NCBI RefSeq assembly: GCF_045055655.1
Contig: NZ_JBANFI010000006.1
Span: 1-64,000, forward strand
DNA from: Marinospirillum alkalitolerans
Lineage (GTDB): Bacteria > Pseudomonadota > Gammaproteobacteria > Pseudomonadales > Halomonadaceae
Length of the DNA stretch: 64,000 nt
Direction of reading: 5' to 3'
The notes beneath the pieces are model-generated. The model made no database searches and was not told the DNA's origin. It saw only the letters and a program-made list of their open reading frames with translations. Shown here piece after piece: positions 35,002-44,130 of the stretch. Made by a program: the position numbers and the translations under genes. Positions within the stretch are counted from its first letter, which is position 1; every line of letters begins with the position of its first letter.

Positions 35002-35742
35002 ATGCGTCAAATCGTTCTGGATACAGAAACCACCGGTATTGAACCACGCGAAGGTCACCGGATTATTGAGATTGGGTGTGTGGAGCTGGTCCGTCGTCAG
35101 CTCACTCAACGCCATTACCATGTTTATCTCAACCCTGAGCGCGAGATCGATATCGAAGCGACTCAGGTGCATGGGATGACCTGGGACGGCCTGAAAGATC
35201 AGCCTTTATTTGCCCAAGTGGCCGATGATTTTCTGGCTTTTGTGCAAGGTAGCGAGCTGCTGATTCATAACGCACCGTTTGATGTTGGCTTTATCAATGC
35301 TGAGTTAGAGAGGTTAAACCAGCAGCTGGGTCAGGCACGCTATGGGCGTTTAGAAGACTATTGCCAGATTTTTGATACGCTGGCCTATGCGCGTCGTCGC
35401 CATCCTGGGCAGCGCAATAGCCTGGATGCCTTGTGCAAGCGCTACCATGTTGATAACACTGGACGAACGCTGCACGGCGCTTTGCTCGATTCGGAAATTC
35501 TGGCCGATGTTTATCTGCGCATGACCGGTGGGCAAACCGCTCTCTCCTTAGGTCAGGATGAAGAAGAGCAGCAAGACGCTTTAGTGGATGTGCACCTGAG
35601 TCGCCGTCCTGTAAAGCGCCAAGGGGCGCTACCTATCTATTATGCGCAGGCTGAAGAACTGGCCGCCCATCAAGCCAAACTGGCGCAGCTAGAGGCACAG
35701 GCGGGTAGCTGTGTGTGGCTGGCGCAGGAGTCCCAGTCGTGA
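35002..35742 (+). CDS. dnaQ: DNA polymerase III epsilon subunit (proofreading exonuclease)
   Basis: 246 residues. The DEDDh exonuclease motifs are LDTETTGIEP (Asp/Glu), IHNAPFDVGFINAEL (Asp) and LHGALLDSEILADVYL (His/Asp). The tail after about 185 is the part that contacts the alpha subunit. It removes mispaired nucleotides during replication. A longer frame begins at 34891 inside rnhA; the ATG at 35002 gives the family N-terminus. Its stop overlaps the nudC start by 4 bp. Confidence 0.95.
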   Translation: MRQIVLDTETTGIEPREGHRIIEIGCVELVRRQLTQRHYHVYLNPEREIDIEATQVHGMTWDGLKDQPLFAQVADDFLAFVQGSELLIHNAPFDVGFINAELERLNQQLGQARYGRLEDYCQIFDTLAYARRRHPGQRNSLDALCKRYHVDNTGRTLHGALLDSEILADVYLRMTGGQTALSLGQDEEEQQDALVDVHLSRRPVKRQGALPIYYAQAEELAAHQAKLAQLEAQAGSCVWLAQESQS

Positions 35743-36626
35743 ATCCCCCCTTGCCAAGCTTGCATCCCTTCTCTGCTGCTCAGTCGCCTGCGCTGGGTGG
35801 GGCGCTCCAGCCTGTTTTTGAGCGGGGTTTGCATCAACCTAGCGAGGGAGAGCCTATCTGGGTGATACGCCTGAGCCCTGGCATGATTGCACCGAGTCGT
35901 CACTCAGATGGACCGGCTTGGGCGGAGGCCGATCTTTATTCCAGCAAGGTGCATCGGCGCTGTCCGGTGATTGGGCGCTGGCAGGGTCGCTCGGTGCTCT
36001 TGTCTTTGGTGCGCCATGCTCAGGCCAAGGCGGCAGGCTGGCCCGGCACGCGTCATTGGTTGTTGCAAGCCGATTCACCTGAGTTGGATCTTTTGATCAC
36101 CGCCGTCAGTTTGGCCGCGTGGGAAGAGCAGCATCAGTTTTGTGGACGCTGTGGCGCTGCAACCCAGGCGCGCTATGATGAGTATGCCAAGGAGTGTCCG
36201 CGTTGCCGCTTGCGTCAGTATCCGCGTATTTCGCCAAGCATGATTTGTCTGGTGTGGCGTGAAGAAGAGTTGCTGCTGGCGCAGAGCCCGCGTTTCCAAA
36301 ATGGGATGTATAGTCTGCTGGCGGGTTTTGTTGAAGCTGGAGAAAGCGTCGAAGAAGCCGTGCATCGAGAGGTGAAGGAAGAAGTCGGCATAGAGATTCA
36401 GCGGCTGCACTATCTGGGCAGTCAGTCTTGGCCCTTTCCTCATTCATTGATGCTGGGCTACTGGGCTGAATATCACCAAGGCGAGATCCAGGTGGACCCG
36501 ACAGAGTTGGTAGACGCACGCTGGTTTCATTGGCAGGATCTGCCACTTTTGCCACCGCCGGCGTCGATTGCCAGACGCTTGATTGATCAGTTTGTTGAGT
36601 GGCGGCGTCATGCCGCCGAAGATTAA
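35739..36626 (+). CDS. nudC: NADH pyrophosphatase NudC
   Basis: 295 residues; hydrolyses NAD(H) and removes NAD caps from RNA. It carries the zinc ribbon CGRCG...CPRC (about residues 127-150), the Nudix box GFVEAGESVEEAVHREVKEEVG, and the NADH-specific SQSWPFPHSLM motif (SQPWPFPxS in the family). The start is GTG at 35739, overlapping dnaQ, with GGAG 8 bases upstream. Third gene of a probable rnhA-dnaQ-nudC unit. Confidence 0.93.
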   Translation: MNPPLPSLHPFSAAQSPALGGALQPVFERGLHQPSEGEPIWVIRLSPGMIAPSRHSDGPAWAEADLYSSKVHRRCPVIGRWQGRSVLLSLVRHAQAKAAGWPGTRHWLLQADSPELDLLITAVSLAAWEEQHQFCGRCGAATQARYDEYAKECPRCRLRQYPRISPSMICLVWREEELLLAQSPRFQNGMYSLLAGFVEAGESVEEAVHREVKEEVGIEIQRLHYLGSQSWPFPHSLMLGYWAEYHQGEIQVDPTELVDARWFHWQDLPLLPPPASIARRLIDQFVEWRRHAAED

Positions 36627-36638
36627 CGCGCGAGCGGC

Positions 36639-37115
36639 TTAGTTTTTAAAGCACTCAACCTGAATCCGATCACCGATTTCGGCGTCATGATATTCAAGCT
36701 GCATCCGTGAAGCGCTTAGTGCCAGCACTTGAAAGACGTCATCACCTTGCATATTGTCAAAGTCACTGGCGTTCAAGATACCTGCGTCATGGAGTTGTTG
36801 CGCTGTTGGATTGTTCGGGCGGAACTGACTCGTCTCAGTGCGCAGAGACAGCTGATCGCCTTCTAGTGACCAGTTGCCAGCGGCATCCAGTGCATAGGCC
36901 AGTTCTTGCCCTGGTAGGCGCATTTGAATATCGCCTTCAACGCTAAAATGGCCTTGAGCCGTAAAAAGCTGATGGTAGTTAAAGTGCAGAGTCAGGCCTT
37001 GCTCAGTGGGAAAGTGGTGCTCGCAGGTCCATTGACCGACCAGCAGTTGCTCATCATGAGCGAGTGCAGCGCAGCTGAGTAGCAGGGCGCAGGGAAAGAA
37101 GATCAAACGACGCAT
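36639..37115 (-). CDS. Small secreted protein of unknown function
   Basis: 158 residues from the ATG at 37115, which has AAGGA about 9 bases upstream. A signal peptide (RRLIFFPCALLLSCAALA) is followed by a mature part with two Cys (WTCEHH near the start and VECFKN at the end), probably one disulfide, and a mainly beta pattern (NYHQLFTAQGHFSVEGDIQMRL). It resembles small lipocalin-like or DUF domains that compare a sample against background, but I do not recognise the family. Convergent with nudC; divergent from topA across 233 bp. Confidence 0.65.
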   Translation of the reverse strand: MRRLIFFPCALLLSCAALAHDEQLLVGQWTCEHHFPTEQGLTLHFNYHQLFTAQGHFSVEGDIQMRLPGQELAYALDAAGNWSLEGDQLSLRTETSQFRPNNPTAQQLHDAGILNASDFDNMQGDDVFQVLALSASRMQLEYHDAEIGDRIQVECFKN

Positions 37116-37348
37116 GAGATAGATCCTTAGCAGCGAAAAAAAGACAGGATAAGGCATCTGCTGCATAGAATGCCAGTGATGCCCAAGGTCTGGCTGCTGA
37201 GATCGCCAGCAGGGCGCGTTGCTCAGTGATCAGGGTGGCATCCCATCCAGCACTGGGTTACTGTATGCGGCAAATCTCATCGTCTGAGACAGCTTTTGTC
37301 TTTTCAAATATAGAAATTTTTATTTAAGTCAACAGGATAGCGAACGGA
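37116..37348. other. Intergenic region upstream of topA
   Basis: 233 bp with no gene recognised. The last 60 bp are A/T-rich and probably hold the topA promoter (for example a TATAGA hexamer at 37309-37314). A short inverted repeat AGACA...TGTCT precedes it. No operator could be assigned. Confidence 0.4.
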
Positions 37349-39946
37349 ATGGGTAAATCACTGGTTATTGTCGAGTCCCCGGCCAAAGCCAAGACGATTA
37401 ATAAGTACTTGGGTAGCGACTTTATCGTCAAATCGAGCGTAGGCCATATCAGAGATTTACCTGTCAGCGGTGGCGGGAAGAGCTCCACCGCGCGCGCGAC
37501 GAAAAAAGCGCTGACAGCGGCCGAGAAAAAGCAGCGCGCTCAGGATCAGTTGATCGCCCGCATGGGGGTCGATCCAGAGCATGGCTGGAAAGCGCATTAT
37601 GAAATCTTGCCCGGCAAGGAAAAGGTGGTCAGCGAGCTGAAAAAGCTAGCGAAAGAAGCCGATGCCATTTATCTGGCGACGGATTTGGACCGCGAGGGAG
37701 AGGCCATAGCTTGGCACCTGCGCGAGACCTTGGGCGGTGATCCGCAGCGTTATCGTCGCGTGGTGTTTAACGAGATTACCAAAAAAGCCATTACCCAGGC
37801 CTTTGAGCAGCCAGGTGAGCTGGATCTGCACCGTGTACAGGCGCAGCAAGCGCGACGCTTCCTCGATCGTGTGGTGGGTTATATGGTGTCGCCCTTATTG
37901 TGGGCGAAGGTGGCTCGGGGCTTGTCTGCTGGTCGTGTGCAATCGGTTGCGGTGCGCTTGATCGTAGAGCGTGAACGCGCGATTCGTGCTTTTGTGCCCG
38001 AAGAATACTGGGATGTGCACGCGGATTTGCGTTCGGATCAACATCCGCTGCGTTGTCAGGTGGTCAGTCAGGCCGGTCAGGCTTTTCGTCCCGTGAATCA
38101 GCAGCAAACAGACGCCGCTCTGGCCATTTTGCAAACAGCCCAATATCAGCTGATTGATCGTGAAGACAAGCCCACCCAAAGCCGTCCAGGTGCGCCGTTT
38201 ATTACCTCGACTTTGCAGCAGGCGGCCAGTACACGCCTTGGTTTTTCAGTCAAGAAAACCATGACGCTGGCTCAGCGCCTCTATGAAGCGGGTCATATCA
38301 CCTATATGCGTACGGATTCGACCAACCTATCGCAAGAGGCGGTTGCCAGCTGCCGTGAGTGGATTGCTGAAGCCCTGGGTGCGGCCTATCTGCCAGAGCA
38401 GCCAGTGTCCTACTCCAGCAAAGAAGGCGCACAAGAAGCCCACGAAGCGATCCGTCCCTCACAAGTCAAAGTGAAGGGTGAAGATCTTAAAAATATGGAG
38501 CGGGATGCCCAGCGTTTGTATGAGCTGATTTGGCGTCAGTTTGTGGCCTGTCAGATGCCACCCGCGCGCTATTTGTCTTCGACGCTGACGGTTCAGGCGG
38601 CTGATTTTGAACTGAAGGCCAAGGGTCGTGTGCTGCAATTTGATGGTTATACGCGGATTCAGCCGCCAGCAGGGAAGCAGGGCGAAGACCAGGTCTTGCC
38701 TGATTTGCAAAAGGGGACGCAGCTGGATTTGCTGGCGCTGGACCCCAAGCAGCATTTCACCAAACCACCGGCGCGCTTTACCGAAGCTGCATTAGTGAAG
38801 GAGCTGGAAAAGCGCGGTATCGGCCGTCCGTCCACCTATGCGGCGATTATCTCGACGATTCAAGAGCGGGGCTATGTCAAGCTCGAAAGCCGTCGCTTCT
38901 ATGCAGAAAAGATGGGCGATATCGTCACCGATCGTCTGGTCGAGAGCTTCCATGATCTGCTCGATTACAGCTTTACGGCACGGATGGAGGATGGACTGGA
39001 TGCCGTCGCTGAAGGGGGGGCGGATTGGAAGGATCTGCTGAATCACTTCTACAGCGATTTTCGCCGTCAGCTGGATCAGGCCCAGTCTGAGCAGGGTATG
39101 CGTCCCAATCAGCCAGTCGAAACCCATATCAGCTGCCCAACCTGTTCGCGGCCGATGCAAATTCGCATCGCTTCCACTGGAACCTTCTTAGGTTGTTCAG
39201 GCTATGCGCTGCCACCTAAGGAGCGCTGCAAAACCACCATCAATCTGGTGCCCGGTGATGAATTTGTGGCCGAAGATGCTGATGAAAATGCCGAAGTTGA
39301 TGCTCTGCGTGCCAAGCGACGTTGCCAGAAGTGCGGCACCGCGATGGAAAGCCTGATCATTGATGAAAAGCGCAAACTGCATGTGTGCGGGAATAGCCCT
39401 GATTGTGATGGTTATCAGATCGAAGAGGGCCAATTCCGCTTGAAAGGCTATGAAGGCCCAACACTGGATTGTGATAAGTGTGGCAGTGAGATGCAGCTCA
39501 AAACAGGCCGTTTTGGCAAGTATTTTGGCTGCACCAACACTGAATGCAAAAACACGCGTAAGCTGCTGCGCAGTGGCGAGGCGGCACCACCCAAGATGGA
39601 CCCAGTGCCAATGCCAGAGCTGCGTTGCTTAAAGGTGGATGATCACTATGTGCTGCGCGATGGGGCCAGTGGTTTGTTTTTGGCAGCCAGCCAATTCCCG
39701 AAAAACCGTGAAACGCGTCCACCGCAGGTGCGTGAGATCAAGCCACACCGTGCGCAGATTGATCCTAAGCATCATTATCTGCTTGATGCACCTGAGCAGG
39801 ACCCAGCAGGTCATCCAACAGTGATTCGCTTTTCACGTAAAACCAAAGAACAGTATGTGCAGGCAGAGCAAGAGGGTAAACCGACGGGATTTCGTGCCTT
39901 CTGGAAGGATGGGCGCTGGCAGATAGAAGATAAATCCAAGGGCTAG
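37349..39946 (+). CDS. topA: DNA topoisomerase I
   Basis: 865 residues, type IA enzyme that relaxes negative supercoils. The Toprim domain opens with LVIVESPAKAKTINKYLG and has LATDLDREGEAIAWHL. The catalytic Tyr lies in ITYMRTDSTNLS at residue 319, the same number as in E. coli. Three C-terminal tetracysteine zinc motifs follow (CPTCSRPM, CQKCGTAM, CDKCGSEM), then a basic tail. It is followed 44 bp later by a small helical gene. Confidence 0.97.
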   Translation: MGKSLVIVESPAKAKTINKYLGSDFIVKSSVGHIRDLPVSGGGKSSTARATKKALTAAEKKQRAQDQLIARMGVDPEHGWKAHYEILPGKEKVVSELKKLAKEADAIYLATDLDREGEAIAWHLRETLGGDPQRYRRVVFNEITKKAITQAFEQPGELDLHRVQAQQARRFLDRVVGYMVSPLLWAKVARGLSAGRVQSVAVRLIVERERAIRAFVPEEYWDVHADLRSDQHPLRCQVVSQAGQAFRPVNQQQTDAALAILQTAQYQLIDREDKPTQSRPGAPFITSTLQQAASTRLGFSVKKTMTLAQRLYEAGHITYMRTDSTNLSQEAVASCREWIAEALGAAYLPEQPVSYSSKEGAQEAHEAIRPSQVKVKGEDLKNMERDAQRLYELIWRQFVACQMPPARYLSSTLTVQAADFELKAKGRVLQFDGYTRIQPPAGKQGEDQVLPDLQKGTQLDLLALDPKQHFTKPPARFTEAALVKELEKRGIGRPSTYAAIISTIQERGYVKLESRRFYAEKMGDIVTDRLVESFHDLLDYSFTARMEDGLDAVAEGGADWKDLLNHFYSDFRRQLDQAQSEQGMRPNQPVETHISCPTCSRPMQIRIASTGTFLGCSGYALPPKERCKTTINLVPGDEFVAEDADENAEVDALRAKRRCQKCGTAMESLIIDEKRKLHVCGNSPDCDGYQIEEGQFRLKGYEGPTLDCDKCGSEMQLKTGRFGKYFGCTNTECKNTRKLLRSGEAAPPKMDPVPMPELRCLKVDDHYVLRDGASGLFLAASQFPKNRETRPPQVREIKPHRAQIDPKHHYLLDAPEQDPAGHPTVIRFSRKTKEQYVQAEQEGKPTGFRAFWKDGRWQIEDKSKG

Positions 39947-39990
39947 TCGAATGTGCCAGTATCGATCTGAGGTCAGAGAAGGAGAAGAGC

Positions 39991-40473
39991 ATGGCTGATG
40001 CGGCACACAGAACGCGGCAACTTTTTTATCAGGTGCGCTTATTGCTGGATGCCGCCCATCAGCCGCATGATCCATTGGTGGAGGTGGCTTGGCAGGAAAC
40101 CTGCTACGAGGCGGCCTTGGGCGCACTGTTAAAAATTGAGTTGAGCTTTTTGCGTGAGCTGGCTGAAGCCTATCGTCTACAGCCACAGCGAGTTCACGCG
40201 CTGGCAGATCTACAGCAGCAGGCGCAGCAGCGTGACCAGCGTTTGTATGAGCTGGAGGTCTGGCGGGCTGATCGTCTGGGAATCTGTTCACGTTTGAACA
40301 TGCTGGCGGCCCAACAGGGGTTGCCTCGTTCAGCAGAGGTCGCGGTCGCTGTTCCTGCGGGGCAGATTGCGGTGCAGCGTGAAGAACTCAAGCCGCTTGA
40401 GGAGCTGGAGCGGCTTTATCAGCAGCTCAAAGCGCAGGTTGATATGCTGCGCTCTGGTCTGTTGGAGGAGTAA
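39991..40473 (+). CDS. Helical hypothetical protein downstream of topA (DUF6586-like)
   Basis: 160 residues, almost entirely predicted helix, with no signal peptide. It opens with MADAAHRTRQLFYQVRLLLDAA and includes EVAWQETCYEAALGALLKIELSFLRELAEAY; the C-terminal helix is Leu- and Glu-rich. Position between topA and lexA is that of a conserved small gene in Pseudomonas, which supports the DUF6586 guess. Function is unknown; co-transcription with topA is likely. Confidence 0.7.
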   Translation: MADAAHRTRQLFYQVRLLLDAAHQPHDPLVEVAWQETCYEAALGALLKIELSFLRELAEAYRLQPQRVHALADLQQQAQQRDQRLYELEVWRADRLGICSRLNMLAAQQGLPRSAEVAVAVPAGQIAVQREELKPLEELERLYQQLKAQVDMLRSGLLEE

Positions 40474-40538
40474 GCTGGAGCAGAACTTCAGTTGATCATC
40501 CGTGCTGAGGCCGAGAAGGCACTCGGCACTGGATGAGC

Positions 40539-41165
40539 TTAATGCAGGCTATGATTGAACTGATCGCGAATCAGACCGACCGCTAAACCCTCGATGTTCA
40601 GAGTTTCTTCTTCAAGATTAATCTTGATCGGCTCAAAATCAGCGTTTTCTGGTAGCAGCCAAACGATCTGATCTTCTTGCTTAAAGCGCTTGACGGTGAC
40701 TTCATCGTGGATGCGCGCGACCACCAATTGCCCATTACGCGGGGCTTGATCCAGGCGCTTGACCGCCAACAGATCACCATCAAAAATCCCGATGTCTTTC
40801 ATGCTCAGCCCTTTAACGCGCAGCAGATAGTCAGGTTTTTGACTGAAGGCGTAGGCATCAACATTCAGATGACGTTCGATATTCTCTTGGGCTAAAAGCG
40901 GACTGCCGGCGGCCACCTGCCCCAAAACAGGCAGGCCTTCTTCGTTGATCTGCTCTTGCGTCAGGCGGATGCCGCGTGAGGTCCCCGCAAGAATCTCAAT
41001 CGCACCTTTGCGTTCTAGAGCGCGCAGATGTTCTTCGGCCGCATTGGCGGAGCGAAACCCAAGAATGCGCGAAATTTCGGCGCGCGTGGGGGGCATGCCT
41101 TTTTCTTTCATCGCATCCTTGATGATATCCAGCACCTGCTGCTGGCGTTTGGTAAGTTTGATCAT
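40539..41165 (-). CDS. lexA: SOS repressor LexA
   Basis: 208 residues. The N-terminal winged helix (IKLTKRQQQVLDIIKDAMKEKGMPPTRAEISRILGFRSANAAEEHL) binds SOS boxes. The self-cleavage site is the Ala-Gly in QVAAGSPL, with catalytic Ser in GLSMKDIGIFDGD and Lys in VTVKRF. The ATG at 41165 has GGAG at good spacing, and a SOS box lies just upstream, so the gene represses itself. The sulA gene that follows lexA in Pseudomonas is not present here. Confidence 0.97.
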   Translation of the reverse strand: MIKLTKRQQQVLDIIKDAMKEKGMPPTRAEISRILGFRSANAAEEHLRALERKGAIEILAGTSRGIRLTQEQINEEGLPVLGQVAAGSPLLAQENIERHLNVDAYAFSQKPDYLLRVKGLSMKDIGIFDGDLLAVKRLDQAPRNGQLVVARIHDEVTVKRFKQEDQIVWLLPENADFEPIKINLEEETLNIEGLAVGLIRDQFNHSLH

Positions 41166-41194
41166 CAGTGCTCCAGAGATGTTTTTTTGCACAG

Positions 41195-41210
41195 CTGTTT
41201 GGTTAAACAG
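41195..41210. promoter_or_regulatory. LexA (SOS) box
   Basis: CTGTTTGGTTAAACAG fits CTGT-N8-ACAG exactly and lies 30 bp upstream of the lexA ATG. A weaker half site (ACAG at 41224-41227, TACTGTATA on the other strand) follows. The box is also in the 5' region of the divergent norM. Confidence 0.9.
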
Positions 41211-41358
41211 CCTAGTCTTCTATACAGTAGCTTGGCGCTAAGCTTAGCTTTTAAAGGCTTGGAGCTCAAGCCCTGCGCGGACAGAAAGGTGTTTTGCAGA
41301 CACATTTGGCGTTCTGCGATCGAAAGGAGTAGTATTCTCGGTTTTTGGTGCGCATAAA

Positions 41359-42732
41359 ATGAAGTCGTTTCATCAAGAGTTTTGGTTACATAACCGTCCG
41401 TTAATGCTACTGGCCTTGCCGCTTCTGGGAGCGCAGCTGGCACAAACTGGGATGGGCGTCGTCGATACGATTATGGCAGGACGTTTGAGTCCTGTGGATT
41501 TGGCTGCGGTGGCGGTTGGGGCCAGTATTTTTGGCCCCATGATGCTGCTGATTTTTGGGACACTGATGGCGGTGACCCCTTTGGTTGCCCATGCCCGTGG
41601 TGGGCAGCGGCATCATGAAATGGCGCCGCTGATTCATCAGGCGAGCTGGGTGGGGGCGCTGTTGCTGATACCGGCTTGGTTTGCCTTTTATTACAGCCAG
41701 GTGGTGTTTGATTTTATGAAGGTGGAGCCGGATGTCGCGAATCTGGCTTCGGCCTACTTGCGCGCAATGAGCTGGGGCCTGCCTGCGCTGGCTTTTTTTC
41801 AGGTGTTGCGTTGTTTGTGTGAGGGATCCAATCAGGCCCGACCTGTGTTGCTGATCAGTGTGTTGGGCTTGCTGATCAATATTCCGGCAAACTACATCCT
41901 GATCTATGGCAAGTTGGGGATGCCACAATTGGGCGCGGTGGGTTGTGGTTATGCCACGGCGCTGAGTTTCTGGTTTATGACCATCATGCTCGGTTTTTAT
42001 GTCACCTTTCGCGCTGAATATCGTCCTTTGGCGATTTTTAAGAGCTGGAGCTGGCCGCAGTGGTTGGGCATCAAGCAGATACTGTGGGTGGGCCTGCCTA
42101 TCGGCCTCTCTATCTTTGTCGAAGCCTCGCTCTTTACCACTATTGCGCTGTTTATTGGTTCGTTGGGTGAGGTGGTGGTCTCAGGCCATCAGGTGGCGTT
42201 TAACTTTACAACCTTGCTCTTTATGGTGCCGCTGAGCCTGGGCATGGCCTTGACTGTGAAGGTGGGGCATGCGCTGGGACAACAACGGCCTGCAACCGCC
42301 CGTCGAGTGGCCTTTTTAGGTGTTGAGATGGCGTTTTTAGTGTCTTTGCTGGGTGCGCTGGTGATGTGGGTCGCCTCGCCTTGGGTGGTGCAGCTTTACT
42401 CTTCTGATCAGGATGTGCAGCAGCTGGCCACGGCTTTGATCCAGCTGGCGGTTTTTTATCAAGTCTCTGATGGGTTGCAGGTCAATGCAGCAGGTGCGCT
42501 ACGCGGCTATAAAGACACCCGAATTGTCATGTTGATTACGCTATTTTGTTATTGGGTGATCGGCTTAGGCGGCGGCTGGTGGATGGCTTTTGGTGCCAAT
42601 CCTTGGGGACCACAAGGTGTACAGGGTTTCTGGTATGGCTTGATCGCCGGTCTTTCAGCCGCCTCGGTCTTTTTGCTGTGGCGCTTAAATGTGACCAGTC
42701 GGCGAACTCAGCTGGAAGCTGTGAGTCAGTGA
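41359..42732 (+). CDS. norM: MATE multidrug efflux protein, NorM-like
   Basis: 457 residues with twelve expected spans in the inner membrane. ALPLLGAQLAQTGMGVVDTIMAGRLSPVDLAAVAVGAS and GLPIGLSIFVEASLFTTIALFIGSLGEVVVSGHQVAFNFT are hallmarks of the NorM/MdtK branch, which exports cationic drugs such as fluoroquinolones and dyes using Na+ or H+. The ribosome site is weak. It is divergent from lexA; the 193 bp between them hold the SOS box. Confidence 0.9.
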   Translation: MKSFHQEFWLHNRPLMLLALPLLGAQLAQTGMGVVDTIMAGRLSPVDLAAVAVGASIFGPMMLLIFGTLMAVTPLVAHARGGQRHHEMAPLIHQASWVGALLLIPAWFAFYYSQVVFDFMKVEPDVANLASAYLRAMSWGLPALAFFQVLRCLCEGSNQARPVLLISVLGLLINIPANYILIYGKLGMPQLGAVGCGYATALSFWFMTIMLGFYVTFRAEYRPLAIFKSWSWPQWLGIKQILWVGLPIGLSIFVEASLFTTIALFIGSLGEVVVSGHQVAFNFTTLLFMVPLSLGMALTVKVGHALGQQRPATARRVAFLGVEMAFLVSLLGALVMWVASPWVVQLYSSDQDVQQLATALIQLAVFYQVSDGLQVNAAGALRGYKDTRIVMLITLFCYWVIGLGGGWWMAFGANPWGPQGVQGFWYGLIAGLSAASVFLLWRLNVTSRRTQLEAVSQ

Positions 42733-42765
42733 TAGAGTGCCTCATCGAAAAATAAGGAGTCTCTG

Positions 42766-43461
42766 ATGCGTTGGTTATTGATCTTGAGTTTGAGTGTGGT
42801 GTGGATGTCGGCCTCGGCGCAGCAGTGGGCGCCTGTGCCGCACGTGCAGGTAGAAGGGCAGGCCACCTTGTTGCTGGAGGCCGATCGGGTCGATCTGCGT
42901 GCAACCTTTACCGCAGAGCATCGTGAATCACGTTTGGCCTTACAGGATTTGGAGCGCCGTGTTCAAGAAGTGCAGCGCCGTTTGCGTCGTCAGCTGCCTG
43001 AAGGCGTGCGTCTTGAGGCCAGCCAGATCAGTATTCAGCCACGTCATGCACGGCGTCAGGATCAGTGGGTCATCAGCGGTTATGTCGCCACGCGTGAAAT
43101 CCGTTTGCTGAATCTTGATGTCACCGAGGCTGGGCCTTGGATTGAAGCGCTGGTGGCGGCTGAGCCACATCAGCTCGGCCCTTTCGAGTATCGCTCTAGC
43201 CTGATGTCTGCGCAGCAGCACCCTGCTTTGCAAGCCGCGATCGAAGATGCCCGTGCCAAGGCGGAATTGATGGCCACGAGTCTGGGTGCGCGCTTGGGTG
43301 CGCCCTTGCAGTTAGAAGAAATCACCAGCCCGCAGCCTGCTGCCTTGATGCGGGCCGAGGTGATGATGGCGGCGGATACCTTGTCTAGTCCGCCTGAGCT
43401 GGATGCAGGTCAGTTGGAAGCTCAGGCGCGCGTGCGTTTGGTCTTTGAACTGCTGCCTTGA
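42766..43461 (+). CDS. SIMPL-domain periplasmic protein
   Basis: 231 residues. A signal peptide (LLILSLSVVWMSASA) is followed by one SIMPL (DUF541) domain, with VEGQATLLLEADRVDLRATFTAEHRES at the start and AIEDARAKAELMATSLGARLGAPLQLEEI near the end, both typical. Bacterial members such as YggE are envelope proteins linked to stress, with no defined reaction. A good AAGGAG site precedes the ATG. Its last codon overlaps a possible start of epmC. Confidence 0.88.
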   Translation: MRWLLILSLSVVWMSASAQQWAPVPHVQVEGQATLLLEADRVDLRATFTAEHRESRLALQDLERRVQEVQRRLRRQLPEGVRLEASQISIQPRHARRQDQWVISGYVATREIRLLNLDVTEAGPWIEALVAAEPHQLGPFEYRSSLMSAQQHPALQAAIEDARAKAELMATSLGARLGAPLQLEEITSPQPAALMRAEVMMAADTLSSPPELDAGQLEAQARVRLVFELLP

Positions 43462-43484
43462 TGGATCAGAAAAAGAGAAGAGGC

Positions 43485-44111
43485 ATGTCTTTGGAAACTG
43501 CCAGCGCGAGGGATGCTGAAGCGGCTGAACAGCAAGCCTGTCGACAGCTCAAGTCGGTGTTTGAAGCTGTTTTTTATCCCACCTACCGCACGCGTTTGGT
43601 CCGTGGAGGCGATGAGCCCTTGTATCTCCCCGCGGCCAGCGCCGATGAGGATCATCAGATCATCTATGCGCGTGGTTTTTTAAATAGCGCCCTGCATGAG
43701 ATTGCGCACTGGTGCGTTGCTGGTCCTGAGCGGCGTCTGCTCGAAGATTATGGTTACTGGTACTGTCCCGATGGTCGCTCCTCGACGCAGCAGCGTGCTT
43801 TTGAGCAGGTGGAGATCCGTCCTCAGGCTTTTGAGCAGTGTTTAACGCTCGCGCTGGGGCGTCCTTTTCGGATCAGTGCGGATAACCTTTCTGGTGACCC
43901 CGGCGATACGCGCGCCTTTGAGCTGGCCGTGCACCAGCAGACAAGAAGGCTGCTGGAAGGGCAGGAGCCTATGCCGCTGCGCTTAGGTCAGCTGCTGGAG
44001 GCCCTGTGTGTGGCTTGGCAGCGCCCTCTTGCACTCTGGCGAGAGGCGGCGATCCTGCGTCTCACACAGCGGGAACAGGCGCTCTTGGCGGCTGTCACTG
44101 AGCCCGTATGA
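43485..44111 (+). CDS. epmC: Elongation factor P hydroxylase EpmC (YfcM)
   Basis: About 208 residues. It hydroxylates the beta-lysylated lysine of EF-P. The metal-binding motif ALHEIAHWCVAGPERR and the block YGYWYCPDGRSSTQQRAFEQVEIRPQAFE identify the family, and ISADNLSGDPGDTRAFE is also conserved. The frame can start at an ATG at 43461 overlapping the upstream stop; ATG at 43485 has a GAGAAG purine run and gives nearer the family length. The partner genes epmA, epmB and efp are not in the window. Confidence 0.85.
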   Translation: MSLETASARDAEAAEQQACRQLKSVFEAVFYPTYRTRLVRGGDEPLYLPAASADEDHQIIYARGFLNSALHEIAHWCVAGPERRLLEDYGYWYCPDGRSSTQQRAFEQVEIRPQAFEQCLTLALGRPFRISADNLSGDPGDTRAFELAVHQQTRRLLEGQEPMPLRLGQLLEALCVAWQRPLALWREAAILRLTQREQALLAAVTEPV

Positions 44112-44130
44112 CATCAGCAAAGAGGCCGTT

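Noticed and set aside
40510..40527. GCCGAG/CTCGGC hairpin downstream of lexA
   Set aside because: Short stem with no T-run on either strand; not enough to call a terminator.
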